A stretch of 37,661 nt of DNA from DATFPQ01 sp035264765 (GCA_035264765.1 DATFPQ010000120.1:1-37661), one strand, 5' to 3'; counted from the stretch's first letter, positions 24,113 to 32,120 are shown. Translations and numbers: made by a program. The notes: generated from the letters alone by a model not told the origin.

Positions 24113-24955
24113 ATGACAACAACTGTCCTGGCCCATCGCGGCCGCGCGGCCCTCACGGCTACGGCGGCGGTCACCGCGCTGAGCCTCTTCCCGCCGGTGC
24201 AGGCCACTGCGCGTGCCGCCGTCGGCACGCCGATCACCATCGAGGGCGGGGACGCCACCGCCAAGATGGTGTGCGGCAACGTCGCCGACGCGGAGGCGTT
24301 CGCCGAGTCTCAGCACCTCACGATCCAGCGCAACTCCTGTCATCCCAAGGCGACGGGTGGCGACGTCGAGCTCCACGACGTCCAGATCGTCATCCGCGCG
24401 TCGGCAGTGCACGCGAGCGATGACAATGAGTCGCTCGCCACGCTCGCGGCCGCTGGTGGAGCCGCCACGGCGGACACGACCTGCGTCACGACGGCGGCCA
24501 CGGCGTCCGCCGCTGCCGCGCGGGCGGTGCGGAACCACTGCTGGTCCCGCGCCAGGGGCGGCAGGCTCGAGCTACAGGACGTGACCTTCGTGTCCCACAA
24601 AGCAGGCGGGGAGACCCGCAAGCAGGTCAGGAGCCTGTTCGTCCGCGGGACGAACGGTCGGGTACGAACGGGGTGCGGTCAGAAAGTGCCGGCGGGACAG
24701 GAAGCACGGGACGACTGCCTGGCCGAGGGTGTCGGCGGCGCCATCGACCTGCGGTCAGTAGACGTGACGGCCGCCGACGGGACCACCAGCAGCAACGTGC
24801 GGGTGCTCGTTCGCGGTGGAGACGCCAACGCGTCCGTCTACTGCTTCAACTACCTGAACGCGTCGACCCAGGCACGGCAGTCGAACACGTGCTCGTCCAC
24901 GGCTCAGGGCGGCGATGCCACGCTGCGGAACGTCACGATCCACGTGTACTCATAG
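24113..24955 (+). CDS. Secreted protein with four cysteine/GGD repeats (unrecognised family)
   Basis: 280 residues with a signal peptide (ends near ATARA, residue 35). Four units of about 50-55 residues follow, each with two Cys: unit 1 ITIEGGDATAKMVCGNV to NSCHPKATGGDVELHDV (Cys54/76); unit 2 LAAAGGAATADTTCVTT to NHCWSRARGGRLELQDV (124/143); unit 3 LFVRGTNGRVRTGCGQ to DDCLAEGVGGAIDLRSV (188/202); unit 4 VLVRGGDANASVYCFNY to NTCSSTAQGGDATLRNV (244/260). Units 1 and 4 keep the full GGD...C...C...GGD pattern; 2 and 3 have diverged but keep both cysteines and the terminal GG-x-x-x-L-x-x-V strand. AGGAGG precedes the ATG at 24113. It is clearly paralogous to the protein at 22970. Function unknown. 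Confidence 0.85.
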   Translation: MTTTVLAHRGRAALTATAAVTALSLFPPVQATARAAVGTPITIEGGDATAKMVCGNVADAEAFAESQHLTIQRNSCHPKATGGDVELHDVQIVIRASAVHASDDNESLATLAAAGGAATADTTCVTTAATASAAAARAVRNHCWSRARGGRLELQDVTFVSHKAGGETRKQVRSLFVRGTNGRVRTGCGQKVPAGQEARDDCLAEGVGGAIDLRSVDVTAADGTTSSNVRVLVRGGDANASVYCFNYLNASTQARQSNTCSSTAQGGDATLRNVTIHVYS

Positions 24956-25010
24956 TGGTGGAACCCTCACGTCCCGCGGCATCGGCAGCACCGGAGGGAA
25001 ATCCGCCGTT

Positions 25011-25042
25011 CCGTTCCGAACGGGAGGCAAGCGTCTTAGCGT
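25011..25042 (+). promoter_or_regulatory. Leaderless promoter candidate with palindrome, copper module
   Basis: TAGCGT (25037-25042) lies 6 nt before the ATG at 25049, implying a leaderless transcript; a weak -35 TTCCGA is at 25014-25019 (17-nt spacer). The palindrome CCGTTCCGAACGG (25011-25023) overlaps the -35, with an extra CCGTTC half-site just upstream (25006-25011). It could be an operator for a metal-responsive regulator not in this window. Confidence 0.4.
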
Positions 25043-25048
25043 AGGTGT

Positions 25049-25591
25049 ATGAGGTCTCCGGGCAAGGGGGCGGCGCGCGTGGTGCGCGGAAGCCTGCTTG
25101 CCCTGTGCTGCACGCTCCTGGCGCTGTCCGGGCACGTGCTCGGCGGTGGCCGGGTGGTCGAGGTCCTACCCATGGTCGCCGTTGCAGGGCCGGTCGGGGC
25201 CGCGTTCGTCGTGTGGGCGGAGCGGCAGCGCGGACCGGTCCAGCTGGCCGCCGCGGCCGCCGGGTCGCAGGTTGCCTTTCACCTGGTGTTCTGGCTGTGC
25301 GCAGGCGCCGGCCTTCCTGGACACGCGACGGCCGGGGACCTCGAGATGGTGGCGGGCCACCTGGCCGCCGGCGTGGCGATGATCTGGGTCATCTCCCGCG
25401 GTGAACGGGCGCTGTGGGCCTTGTACCGGGTCCTCAGCACCGTCCTGTCCCGGTCCGTCGTCCGGTTGCCGGTGGTGGCCCACAGGTCCGCGGCGCCGGC
25501 AGAGGCGGCGTGGCCGCACGGTTTCGGGGGTGGCCTCGCCTTCGCCGCGGCGCACTCGCGGCGAGGACCCCCGCGCGTGTCCGCGGCCTGA
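25049..25591 (+). CDS. Integral membrane protein upstream of copC-copD
   Basis: 180 residues with about four to five hydrophobic segments (SLLALCCTLLALSGHVLGGG; VVEVLPMVAVAGPVGAAFVV; LAAAAAGSQVAFHLVFWLCA; EMVAGHLAAGVAMIWVI). Histidines lie within or next to membrane segments (SGHVLGG, AFHLVFW, GHATAG, AGHLAAG). Together with its place just before copC and copD they suggest a metal-related, probably copper-related, role (inference). I know similar unnamed proteins near copper genes in actinobacteria but cannot name the family. The ATG at 25049 appears leaderless. Confidence 0.75.
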   Translation: MRSPGKGAARVVRGSLLALCCTLLALSGHVLGGGRVVEVLPMVAVAGPVGAAFVVWAERQRGPVQLAAAAAGSQVAFHLVFWLCAGAGLPGHATAGDLEMVAGHLAAGVAMIWVISRGERALWALYRVLSTVLSRSVVRLPVVAHRSAAPAEAAWPHGFGGGLAFAAAHSRRGPPRVSAA

Positions 25592-25682
25592 CTCACCACA
25601 CCGGCCGCCCGCGGCGAGCGGTGTGCAGGAGTGGGTGGGGCCGCGTGCAGCCATCCCCCACACCTGCAGGAGAGGCTCCGAG

Positions 25683-26294
25683 ATGTTCCCGTCTGCCCGC
25701 ACGTCCCCGCGCCGACGACGACGCCCCGCGACACCTGATCTCGCGCGCACGCGGTTCGCGACGGTGTTCGCGGCACTGGTCCTCCTCCTCGCGGCGCAGG
25801 TCGCCGCGGGCGGTCCGGCGTCGGCGCACGACTACCTGATCTCCACCAGCCCAGCAGACGGGCGGAGCGTCGCGACGTCCCCGGCGCGGGTGACCATGAC
25901 CTTCAACGAGGCGGTCAGCACACGGTTCAGCACCGTGGTCGTGACCGGTCCCAAGGGCGGCAGCTGGCAATCCGGCGGCCCGCAGGTCCTCGGCGCCACG
26001 GTGACTCAGCCGTTGCGGACGCTGGGGCCGGCCGGCGCCTACCGGGTGACCTGGCGGGTCGTGTCCGCCGACGGCCACCCGGTGGGAGGCGCCTTCTCGT
26101 TCACGCTGACTCGTGCGGGCAACGGCACCCCGGCCGCCGACGCCGCTCCAGGCGGTGGGGGAGCGCCGCAGCCCGCGTCCGCCACGAGCTGGTTGCCGCT
26201 CGCTGCGGGCTTTGCGGTGGTCGCGGTGCTGCTGGCCGCTGTGGCCGGCCTCCTCGGCCGCCGTCGTAACGTCGAGGCGTCCCAGCGTGGCTAG
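25683..26294 (+). CDS. copC: CopC-family copper-binding protein
   Basis: 203 residues. After a basic leader (SARTSPRRRRRPATP) and signal peptide, the mature protein begins at HDYLISTSPADGRSV, giving the N-terminal His typical of the CopC Cu(II) site. SADGHPVGGAFSFTL supplies the conserved Asp-His near the end of the beta-sandwich. The central strands (ARVTMTFNEAVSTRFSTVVV) are standard. A Gly/Pro-rich spacer leads to a C-terminal membrane helix (LPLAAGFAVVAVLLAAVAGL), so the protein is anchored outside the membrane. It binds copper and hands it to or from CopD. The copD start overlaps its stop. A ribosome site GGAGAGG precedes the ATG at 25683; an imperfect 18-nt stem lies just upstream (25624-25668). 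Confidence 0.92.
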   Translation: MFPSARTSPRRRRRPATPDLARTRFATVFAALVLLLAAQVAAGGPASAHDYLISTSPADGRSVATSPARVTMTFNEAVSTRFSTVVVTGPKGGSWQSGGPQVLGATVTQPLRTLGPAGAYRVTWRVVSADGHPVGGAFSFTLTRAGNGTPAADAAPGGGGAPQPASATSWLPLAAGFAVVAVLLAAVAGLLGRRRNVEASQRG

Positions 26295-27435
26295 CACCAG
26301 GACCTCCCATCGGGCCACGGATCCGTCGTCCGGCCGGGACGGCCGCAGGCCGGTGGGTGCGCAACGGGTGCTCGGCGTCGCGGCCGCCCTGACCGCCGGT
26401 GCGGCCATGCTCGTGGTCGCGCTGGCGGTGGGCCGGGCCGGGACGTCGTCCGGCACGGCAGGCCCGGTCACCGGCTGGGGGCTGCCGCTGGCCCGGCTCG
26501 CCCTGGACGTCTGCGCCCTGGCGACCATCGGGCTGCTCCTGCTCGGGGGCTTCCTGCTACCGGCAGCGGGTGAGCGCCTCGCCGGGCGAGGGCTGTCCGC
26601 GGTTCGCACGGCGGCGTGGTGGGCCCTGGCCTGGGCCGCCTCGGCCGCGGTCGCCGGCGTGCTCACGCTGTCCGACATCTCCGGTCGGCCGGTCGGATCG
26701 GTGCTGAACCCGCTGCTGCTGCTGGACTTCGTGATCGAGGCGTCTCAAGGCCGGGCCCTACTGCTGGTGGTGGGCCTCGCGCTGTTCCTCGCCGCCTTCG
26801 CCCGACGAACGCGCACGGTGAACGACGCGTGGCTGCTGCTGGTCCTCGCCGCGCTCACCGTGGTCCCACCGACGCTGACCGGGCACGCCGCCGAGTCGGC
26901 GAACCACGACCTGGCCTCGCTGAGCCTGGTGCTGCACGTCCTGGCGGCCAGCGCCTGGGTCGGGGGGCTGGGCGCCCTGGTGCTCTACGGCACCGGGGCG
27001 GCGCCGTTGCGGGAGGTGGCGGCGCGCTACAGCCAGCTGGCGCTCGGCTGCTTCGCGCTCGTGGGACTCTCCGGCGTCGGCAATGCCGCGATCCGGCTGT
27101 CGACGGGTCCGGACGCCGTCACCCAGCTGTGGGTGAGCCGGTACGGGTGGCTGGTCGTGGCCAAGGCCGTCGCGCTCGTCGTCCTCGGCTGTTTCGGCTG
27201 GTGGCACCGCAAGCGGACCCTGCCCGAGCTCACGGCGGGCCGCGCGGCCGCGTTCACCCGGTTCGCCTCCGTGGAGCTGGTGGTCATGGTGCTCGCGGTG
27301 GCGCTGGCGGTGGCCCTGTCCCGCGCACCGACACCCGCACCGGCCAACCCCGCGGCCACGCCCACGGCCAGCCCCGTGGCCAGCCCCGTGGCCCTAGCCG
27401 CTGGAAGCGTGGCGGCCCTCCAACCCGGCCGCTGA
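26287..27435 (+). CDS. copD: CopD-family copper transport membrane protein
   Basis: About 382 residues from GTG 26287, which overlaps the copC stop by 8 nt, so the pair is translationally coupled. There are eight or more transmembrane helices. The conserved features are LTGHAAESANHDLASLSLVLH and HVLAASAWVGGLGALVL, where His residues are placed for copper binding, and QLWVSRYGWLVVAKA near the end. CopD family proteins move copper across the cytoplasmic membrane together with CopC. The C-terminus is a Pro/Ala/Ser/Thr-rich tail with a short duplication (ASPV twice, a 12-nt repeat around 27365-27395), probably disordered. Confidence 0.9.
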   Translation: MASTRTSHRATDPSSGRDGRRPVGAQRVLGVAAALTAGAAMLVVALAVGRAGTSSGTAGPVTGWGLPLARLALDVCALATIGLLLLGGFLLPAAGERLAGRGLSAVRTAAWWALAWAASAAVAGVLTLSDISGRPVGSVLNPLLLLDFVIEASQGRALLLVVGLALFLAAFARRTRTVNDAWLLLVLAALTVVPPTLTGHAAESANHDLASLSLVLHVLAASAWVGGLGALVLYGTGAAPLREVAARYSQLALGCFALVGLSGVGNAAIRLSTGPDAVTQLWVSRYGWLVVAKAVALVVLGCFGWWHRKRTLPELTAGRAAAFTRFASVELVVMVLAVALAVALSRAPTPAPANPAATPTASPVASPVALAAGSVAALQPGR

Positions 27436-27526
27436 GGCTGCGTCGTCCGGGCGGCCGCCGCGGTTGCGACCACCGGCCTGGCCCGGAAGATTGCTGGCCA
27501 CTGGAACCGTGAGGAGAGGAAGAGCC

Positions 27527-28705
27527 GTGACGACGAAGGTCGAGAAGTCCATCCAGGTCGACGTGCCCGTGAGCGCCGCCTACAACCAGTGGACCCAGTT
27601 CGAGGACTTCCCGCAGTTCATGGGCGGGGTCTCGCAGGTGACCCAGCTCAGCGACACGACGCTGCACTGGGTCGCCGAGATCGCGGGAGTCAGGCGCGAG
27701 TGGGACGCCGCGATCCTGCAGCAGGTGCCGAACGAGAAGGTCGCCTGGGCGGCCACGGAGGGCGCCACGAACGCCGGCGCGGTGCAGTTCGTGGCGGCTG
27801 GTCCCAGCTCTACGACGGTCACGCTCGTGCTCGAGTATGAGCCCGAGGGCGCCGTGGAGAAGGCGGGCGACGCCCTGAACCTGGTGCAGCGGCAGGCGGA
27901 GGCGGACCTCGAGCGGTTCAAGGCGTTCATCGAGGCGCGCGGCGCCGAGACGGGGGCCTGGCGCGGGTCTGTGAACGAGGACGTGCCGGTGGGCACGCCG
28001 GGCGTCGAGGACGCCGCGCTGACCGAGGGCGACAGCGGCAAGGCGGGCGTGTCCGGCAAGGCGGTTGCGGCCGGAGCCGCGGCGGTCGTCGCGGGCGCTG
28101 CGGCCGCCGCGGTGATCGGGCGCGGCTCCGACGAGGAGTCCACGGAGGTCCTTCCGGGCCAGGACGTCGTCGACGTCCTCACCACGGACCACCGCGAGGT
28201 CACCGCCCTGATCTCCGAGATCTACCTGGCCGCGGACGCCGAGCAGCGCCGTGACCTGGCCGACACCGTGATCGCCGAGCTGGTCCGGCACTCGGTCGCC
28301 GAGGAGATGTATGTCTACCCCGCGATGCGCAAGCACCTGCCGGACGGCGAGGCCGCGGTGGAGCACGACACCGCGGAGCACAAGGAGCTCGAGGCGACGA
28401 TGAAGCAGCTGGAGGCGGTCGACGCCGGCGACGTGCGCTTCACCGAGCTGGTCCGGCAGCTGGAGACCATCCTCGCCGACCACGTCGCCGACGAGGAGCG
28501 GGACCAGTTCCCTCAGCTGCGCGCCCGCATTCCCCAGGCCGAGCTGGTCGAGATGGCGCAGAAGGTGGAGTCGGCCAAGAAGCTCGCGCCCACTCGGCCG
28601 CACCCGGGGGCGCCCAACAACCAGGTGTTCCACAAGCTGGTGGGCCCAGGCGTCGGCCTCGTCGACCGGCTCCGTGACCGGCTGTCCGGGCGGTCGACCA
28701 GCTGA
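27527..28705 (+). CDS. SRPBCC (polyketide cyclase-like) - hemerythrin HHE fusion protein
   Basis: 392 residues. Residues 1-145 form an SRPBCC/START-like domain (KVEKSIQVDVPVSAAYNQWT, FEDFPQFMGGVSQVTQLSD, REWDAAILQQVPNEKVAWA), usually a hydrophobic-ligand pocket. An acidic then Ala/Val-rich linker (AVAAGAAAVVAGAAAAAVIG) follows. Residues 210-345 form a hemerythrin-like helical bundle whose ligands can be placed as His222, His255, Glu259, His280 or His285, His319 and Glu323 (TTDHREV, RHSVAEEMYVYP, AEHKELE, ADHVADEERDQFP). That supports a di-iron centre that may sense or bind O2, NO or redox state. The fusion is in one continuous frame from GTG 27527 with GAGGAAGAG upstream. It follows copD by 91 nt and ends 12 nt from the convergent permease. 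Function unproven. Confidence 0.9.
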   Translation: MTTKVEKSIQVDVPVSAAYNQWTQFEDFPQFMGGVSQVTQLSDTTLHWVAEIAGVRREWDAAILQQVPNEKVAWAATEGATNAGAVQFVAAGPSSTTVTLVLEYEPEGAVEKAGDALNLVQRQAEADLERFKAFIEARGAETGAWRGSVNEDVPVGTPGVEDAALTEGDSGKAGVSGKAVAAGAAAVVAGAAAAAVIGRGSDEESTEVLPGQDVVDVLTTDHREVTALISEIYLAADAEQRRDLADTVIAELVRHSVAEEMYVYPAMRKHLPDGEAAVEHDTAEHKELEATMKQLEAVDAGDVRFTELVRQLETILADHVADEERDQFPQLRARIPQAELVEMAQKVESAKKLAPTRPHPGAPNNQVFHKLVGPGVGLVDRLRDRLSGRSTS

Positions 28706-28717
28706 GCCGGCTGAACC

Positions 28718-29971
28718 CTAGGCCGCTCGTCGAGCGCCCCGCCGTTCTCGCAGCCACAGCACCGCCCCGGCTGCGAGGACGGCCGCGCCGGACAGCGTCG
28801 CCGACGCCGGCAGGCTGGCGGCCACGAGCAGGCAGCCAGCAGCGCCTAGCGCCGGCACCGCCCGGGGCCCGGCGTCGCGGTCGAGGGTGAGCGCGGACGC
28901 GTTGGCGATGGCGTAGTACGCCAGCACGGCGAAGGACGAGAATCCGATCGCCTCGCGGACGTCGGCCACCAGCACCACGAGGACGACGACGGTGCCGACC
29001 GCCAGCTCCGCATGTCGCGGCACCTGGTGGCGGGGGTGGACGACGGCCAGCGCGCCGGGCAGGTGCCGGTCGCGGGCCATCGCCAGGGTGGTCCGCGACA
29101 CGCCCAGCAGCAGCGACAGCAGCGACCCCACCGCGGCGAGCACAGCGCCCACGCGGACGACCGGCTCCATCCAGGTCCACGGCCCAGCCGCCGCCACTTC
29201 GGCAAGTGGGTCCGGGCTGGCGGCGAGCCGGTCCGGACCCAGCACGAGCAGGCACACCGCCGCCAGCGCGGCGTACACCGCCAGGGTGATCCCGAGAGCC
29301 AGCGGGATGGCCACCGGGATGGTGCGCGCGGGGTCCCGCACCTCCTCGCCGAGCGTCGCGATGCGCGCGTAGCCCGCGAACGCGAAGAACAGGAACCCGG
29401 CCGCCTGGAGCACGCCGCGCGGTCCGTGCGAAGACTGCCCCAGAAGCCCGTCGGCGCTCGCACCGGTGCCCGCAAGGCCGGCGAGCACGACGCCGGCGAG
29501 GACGAGCAGGACGACCGCCACGAGCGCCCTGGTGACGAGCGCGCTCTTGCGCACTCCGAAGCAGCCCAGCGCGGTGAGGGCGGCGACCGTCGCGACCCCC
29601 ACCGAGCGGGCGTGGCCGGGCCAGGCGTAGGTGCCGACGGTGAGGGCCATCGCGGCGCAGCTGGCGGTCTTGCCGACCACGAAGCCCCAGCCGGCCAGGT
29701 ACCCCCAGAAGGGACCGAGGCGCTCGCGGCCGTAGACGTAGGTGCCACCGGACTGGGGGTACCGGGCGGCGAGCCGGGCCGAGGACGTCGCGTTGCAGTA
29801 CGCGACGACGGCCGCCAGCACCAGCCCGAGCAGCAGCTCGCCGCCGGCCGCCGCCGCGGCCGGGCTGAACGCGGTGAACACACCCGCCCCCAGCATCGAC
29901 CCCAGCCCGACGACGACCGCGTCACCGAGGCCGAGACGCCGAGCCAGCGAGCCGGGCGGCCGGTCGCTCAC
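28718..29971 (-). CDS. APC-superfamily amino acid permease
   Basis: 417 residues with about twelve hydrophobic segments. The first helix carries LGLGDAVVVGLGSMLGAGVF, the unwound GSxxGxGxF substrate-binding signature of APC transporters. SARLAARYPQSGGTYVYGRE and FFAFAGYARIATLGEEVRDP are also typical. The family imports or exchanges amino acids or polyamines; the substrate is unknown. It starts with GTG at 29971, 16 nt after the ArsR stop, so the two are probably one transcript under ArsR control. This pairing is unusual because arsenic-type ArsR regulators normally precede Acr3/ArsB efflux genes. Confidence 0.9.
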   Translation of the reverse strand: MSDRPPGSLARRLGLGDAVVVGLGSMLGAGVFTAFSPAAAAAGGELLLGLVLAAVVAYCNATSSARLAARYPQSGGTYVYGRERLGPFWGYLAGWGFVVGKTASCAAMALTVGTYAWPGHARSVGVATVAALTALGCFGVRKSALVTRALVAVVLLVLAGVVLAGLAGTGASADGLLGQSSHGPRGVLQAAGFLFFAFAGYARIATLGEEVRDPARTIPVAIPLALGITLAVYAALAAVCLLVLGPDRLAASPDPLAEVAAAGPWTWMEPVVRVGAVLAAVGSLLSLLLGVSRTTLAMARDRHLPGALAVVHPRHQVPRHAELAVGTVVVLVVLVADVREAIGFSSFAVLAYYAIANASALTLDRDAGPRAVPALGAAGCLLVAASLPASATLSGAAVLAAGAVLWLRERRGARRAA

Positions 29972-29987
29972 GACGCCTGGAGCCGGC

Positions 29988-30350
29988 TCAGTCGCAGCTG
30001 ACGTCGAGGACGCGGGCGATGTCGGCCATCGCCTGCGGCACCACGCGGTAGTAGGTCCAGGTTCCCCGGCGCTCGCCGGTGACCAGCCCGGCCGCCGCGA
30101 GGGTCTTGAAGTGGTGGCTCACCGTCGGCTGCGCCAGCCCCAGCTCCTCGGTGACGTCGCAGGTGCAGGCCTCCTGGCCCTCGCTCCCGAGCAGCAGCGA
30201 GACCAGCCGGAGCCTGGACGGGTCGGCCAGCGCCTTGAGCCGCGCGGCGAGCTGCTGTGCCTGGTCCGCGGACAGCGGCGCGTGCTCCAGCGGAGAGCAG
30301 CAGGCGACCGCGGTGGGCACCGGATCGACGACGGGAAGAGGCTTCGGCAT
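29988..30350 (-). CDS. ArsR/SmtB-family metal(loid)-responsive repressor
   Basis: About 120 residues. Winged-helix core LKALADPSRLRLVSLLL, recognition helix GLAQPTVSHHFKTLAAAG and wing VTGERRGTWTYYRVVPQ. EACTCDVTEELG carries the Cys-x-Cys of alpha3-type As(III)/Sb(III) or soft-metal sensors, and an N-terminal CC (AVACCSPLEH) could add thiol ligands. I choose the ATG at 30350 because the CAGAAT -10 box covers the upstream ATG (30359); transcription then starts at this ATG as a leaderless mRNA. Likely autoregulated through GAAATCG half-sites in the divergent region. It controls the permease downstream. Confidence 0.9.
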   Translation of the reverse strand: MPKPLPVVDPVPTAVACCSPLEHAPLSADQAQQLAARLKALADPSRLRLVSLLLGSEGQEACTCDVTEELGLAQPTVSHHFKTLAAAGLVTGERRGTWTYYRVVPQAMADIARVLDVSCD

Positions 30351-30357
30351 GTCTGCC

Positions 30358-30445
30358 ATTCTGGCACGAAATCGACGGTGGTCAATGCTTGACGTCCGCC
30401 GAGGACAGTGGCAGAGTCGAGACGAAATCGGTGAACATCGATTTC
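30358..30445. promoter_or_regulatory. Divergent promoters and ArsR operator region
   Basis: Minus-strand promoter for arsR: TTGACC (30385-30380), 16-nt spacer, CAGAAT (30363-30358). Plus-strand promoter: TTGACG (30389-30394), 17-nt spacer, CAGAGT (30412-30417). GAAATCG occurs at 30368-30374 inside the arsR spacer and at 30424-30430. Its inverse CGATTTC at 30439-30445 forms a 7-bp dyad with an 8-nt gap at the start site of the plus-strand transcript. Two promoters back to back with three half-sites suggest one repressor controls both directions. Confidence 0.55.
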
Positions 30446-30461
30446 ATCGAGGAGGTTCGCC

Positions 30462-30737
30462 ATGTCCACCGGCCGATCCGTTCCGTCCGTTGCGTCCGAC
30501 CCGCTCGCCGCCGTCGTCCATCTGCGCATCGAGCAGCTGCGCCGTGAGGCGGAGGACCACCGCCTGGTCCGCGACGCTCGCCTGGCACGCATGGCCGTTC
30601 GACCCCGGCGCACGGCCTTTCCGTGGCCGGCCACGGTTGCGGCCGCCCTCCGGGACAGCCTGACCGGTCGCCCCGCGTCGCAGCCAGGCACGGACCCGGT
30701 CCGGCCGGACCACGGTTCCGCGGTCTGCTCCGCCTGA
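30462..30737 (+). CDS. Small hypothetical protein (91 residues)
   Basis: GAGGAGG lies 7 nt before the ATG at 30462 and a promoter plus ArsR-type dyad lie upstream, so it is probably expressed. It has a central amphipathic, Arg/Glu-rich helix (VVHLRIEQLRREAEDHRLVR) and a basic Pro-rich C-terminal half ending CSA. No membrane segment or known motif is visible. Control by the divergent ArsR repressor suggests a role under the same metal(loid) or stress signal (inference). Confidence 0.6.
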   Translation: MSTGRSVPSVASDPLAAVVHLRIEQLRREAEDHRLVRDARLARMAVRPRRTAFPWPATVAAALRDSLTGRPASQPGTDPVRPDHGSAVCSA

Positions 30738-30782
30738 AACCCCACTCCAAAGGCTTCAGGGGCACCGCGCGAGGACCCCGGG

Positions 30783-32021
30783 TCACTCCGTGGTGGGCGG
30801 CAGCATGGACCGCTCGGTGCCCCTTCTCCACTCCAGCAGCAGGGCGGAGGCGTCGTCCTGCAGCCGCCCTTGCTGATGAGCCAGGACGGCGTGCCGTAGC
30901 CGGCGCAGCGTCTCCGGCGCGGGGTAGCCGGCGGCGGCCTGACGCTCGATGAACTGAGCCAGCCGCTGCACCCCGAAGAAGGTGCCGTCCGGGAGGCGCG
31001 CCTCGGACAGGCCGTCGGTGTAGAGCAGCACCATGTCGCCGGGCTGCAGCCCGACCTCGCTGACGGGCACGTGCCCCGCGGTGAAGCCCATCCCGAGCGG
31101 CGTCTGCGGGTCGGCGTCGAGCGAGCTCACTACGCGTCCCTCACGCAGCAGCAGCGGTGCCGGGTGTCCCGCGTTGACCCAGCGCAACCGTCCGGCCGCC
31201 ACGTCCAGCTCGGCGAGCACCGCGGTCACGTGCCGGTCCGGAGCCTGCTGCGAAATCGTGGCGTCCATCTCGGCGTACGCGGCGCTCAGGCCGAGCCCGC
31301 GCCGCCGAGTGCTTCGGTAGGCCGAGACGGCGAGGGCGGACACCCCCGCGGCGGCCAGCCCGTGGCCCATCGCGTCGAAGATGGCCAGGTGAGCGGTGCG
31401 GCCGTTCACGGCGTAGTCCAGGCAGTCGCCGCCGTTGGCGTAGCAGGGCTCCAGCAGGCCGGCCAGGACGAGGTTGTCGGTCGCGAACACCTGGGGCGGC
31501 ATCATCCGCCAGATCAGCTCCGCGGCGACGTCCATCGGTCTGAGCCGACGGGCCAGCTCGAACGTGTCGCCGTAGGCCGCCTTGGTGACGATGGCCTGGG
31601 CGACCAGGTGGGCGTAGCGCTCGCAGAGCATCACCTGGCGCTCGGGGGCGTCCTCGGCGGCGATGACCGTGAGCTCCAGCGTGCCCAGCCGCTCCGTTCC
31701 GTCCAGCAGCGGGAGGACCAGGCGGCGCCGGCCGGCTGCGGTCCCGGGCACCTGCAGGATGGTGCTCGTGACGAAGGCCCGTCCGTGGACCGTCCCCTCG
31801 ACCGGCACCGACTCCAGGCCGACGCTGTCCGGCCCGGCCAGCGGCACCAGTCGAGCCTGCTCGTAGTCGATCAGGTGGATGACGCACCCCTCGCCACCGA
31901 GGGTCCGCGCCTCCTCGGCCACCAGCGTTGGGAGCTCGCTCGGGGTCAGCAAGTGGCTGCGTCGCAGGAACTGGCTGAACAGTCGGGCGGCCGACAGGTC
32001 GAGCTCCGGGGCCGGGCTCAT
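30783..32021 (-). CDS. GAF-PP2C (RsbU/SpoIIE-type) serine phosphatase
   Basis: 412 residues. Residues 30-170 look like a GAF sensor (GGEGCVIHLIDYEQARLVPL, VEGTVHGRAFVTSTILQVPG). Residues 190-400 are a SpoIIE-type PP2C domain with metal-binding signatures NGGDCLDY, IFDAMGHGLAAAGVSA, LLYTDGLSEARL and DDASALLLEW, so catalysis looks intact. Such enzymes dephosphorylate an anti-anti-sigma (STAS) protein to switch on a stress sigma factor. The ATG at 32021 has AAGGA at good spacing; an ATG at 32030 does not. It lies 99 nt downstream of the ATPase/PAS gene on the same strand, probably one partner-switching module. No STAS or sigma factor gene is in view. Confidence 0.9.
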   Translation of the reverse strand: MSPAPELDLSAARLFSQFLRRSHLLTPSELPTLVAEEARTLGGEGCVIHLIDYEQARLVPLAGPDSVGLESVPVEGTVHGRAFVTSTILQVPGTAAGRRRLVLPLLDGTERLGTLELTVIAAEDAPERQVMLCERYAHLVAQAIVTKAAYGDTFELARRLRPMDVAAELIWRMMPPQVFATDNLVLAGLLEPCYANGGDCLDYAVNGRTAHLAIFDAMGHGLAAAGVSALAVSAYRSTRRRGLGLSAAYAEMDATISQQAPDRHVTAVLAELDVAAGRLRWVNAGHPAPLLLREGRVVSSLDADPQTPLGMGFTAGHVPVSEVGLQPGDMVLLYTDGLSEARLPDGTFFGVQRLAQFIERQAAAGYPAPETLRRLRHAVLAHQQGRLQDDASALLLEWRRGTERSMLPPTTE

Positions 32022-32120
32022 GCCGATCATCCTTGCAGGACCGGCCCGAGTCCTGAACACTTGCAACTCTTTCTGCGCCCTTTTCTCCCCTTTGTGTCGC
32101 GCAATGTCCGTCGTGCCCGG

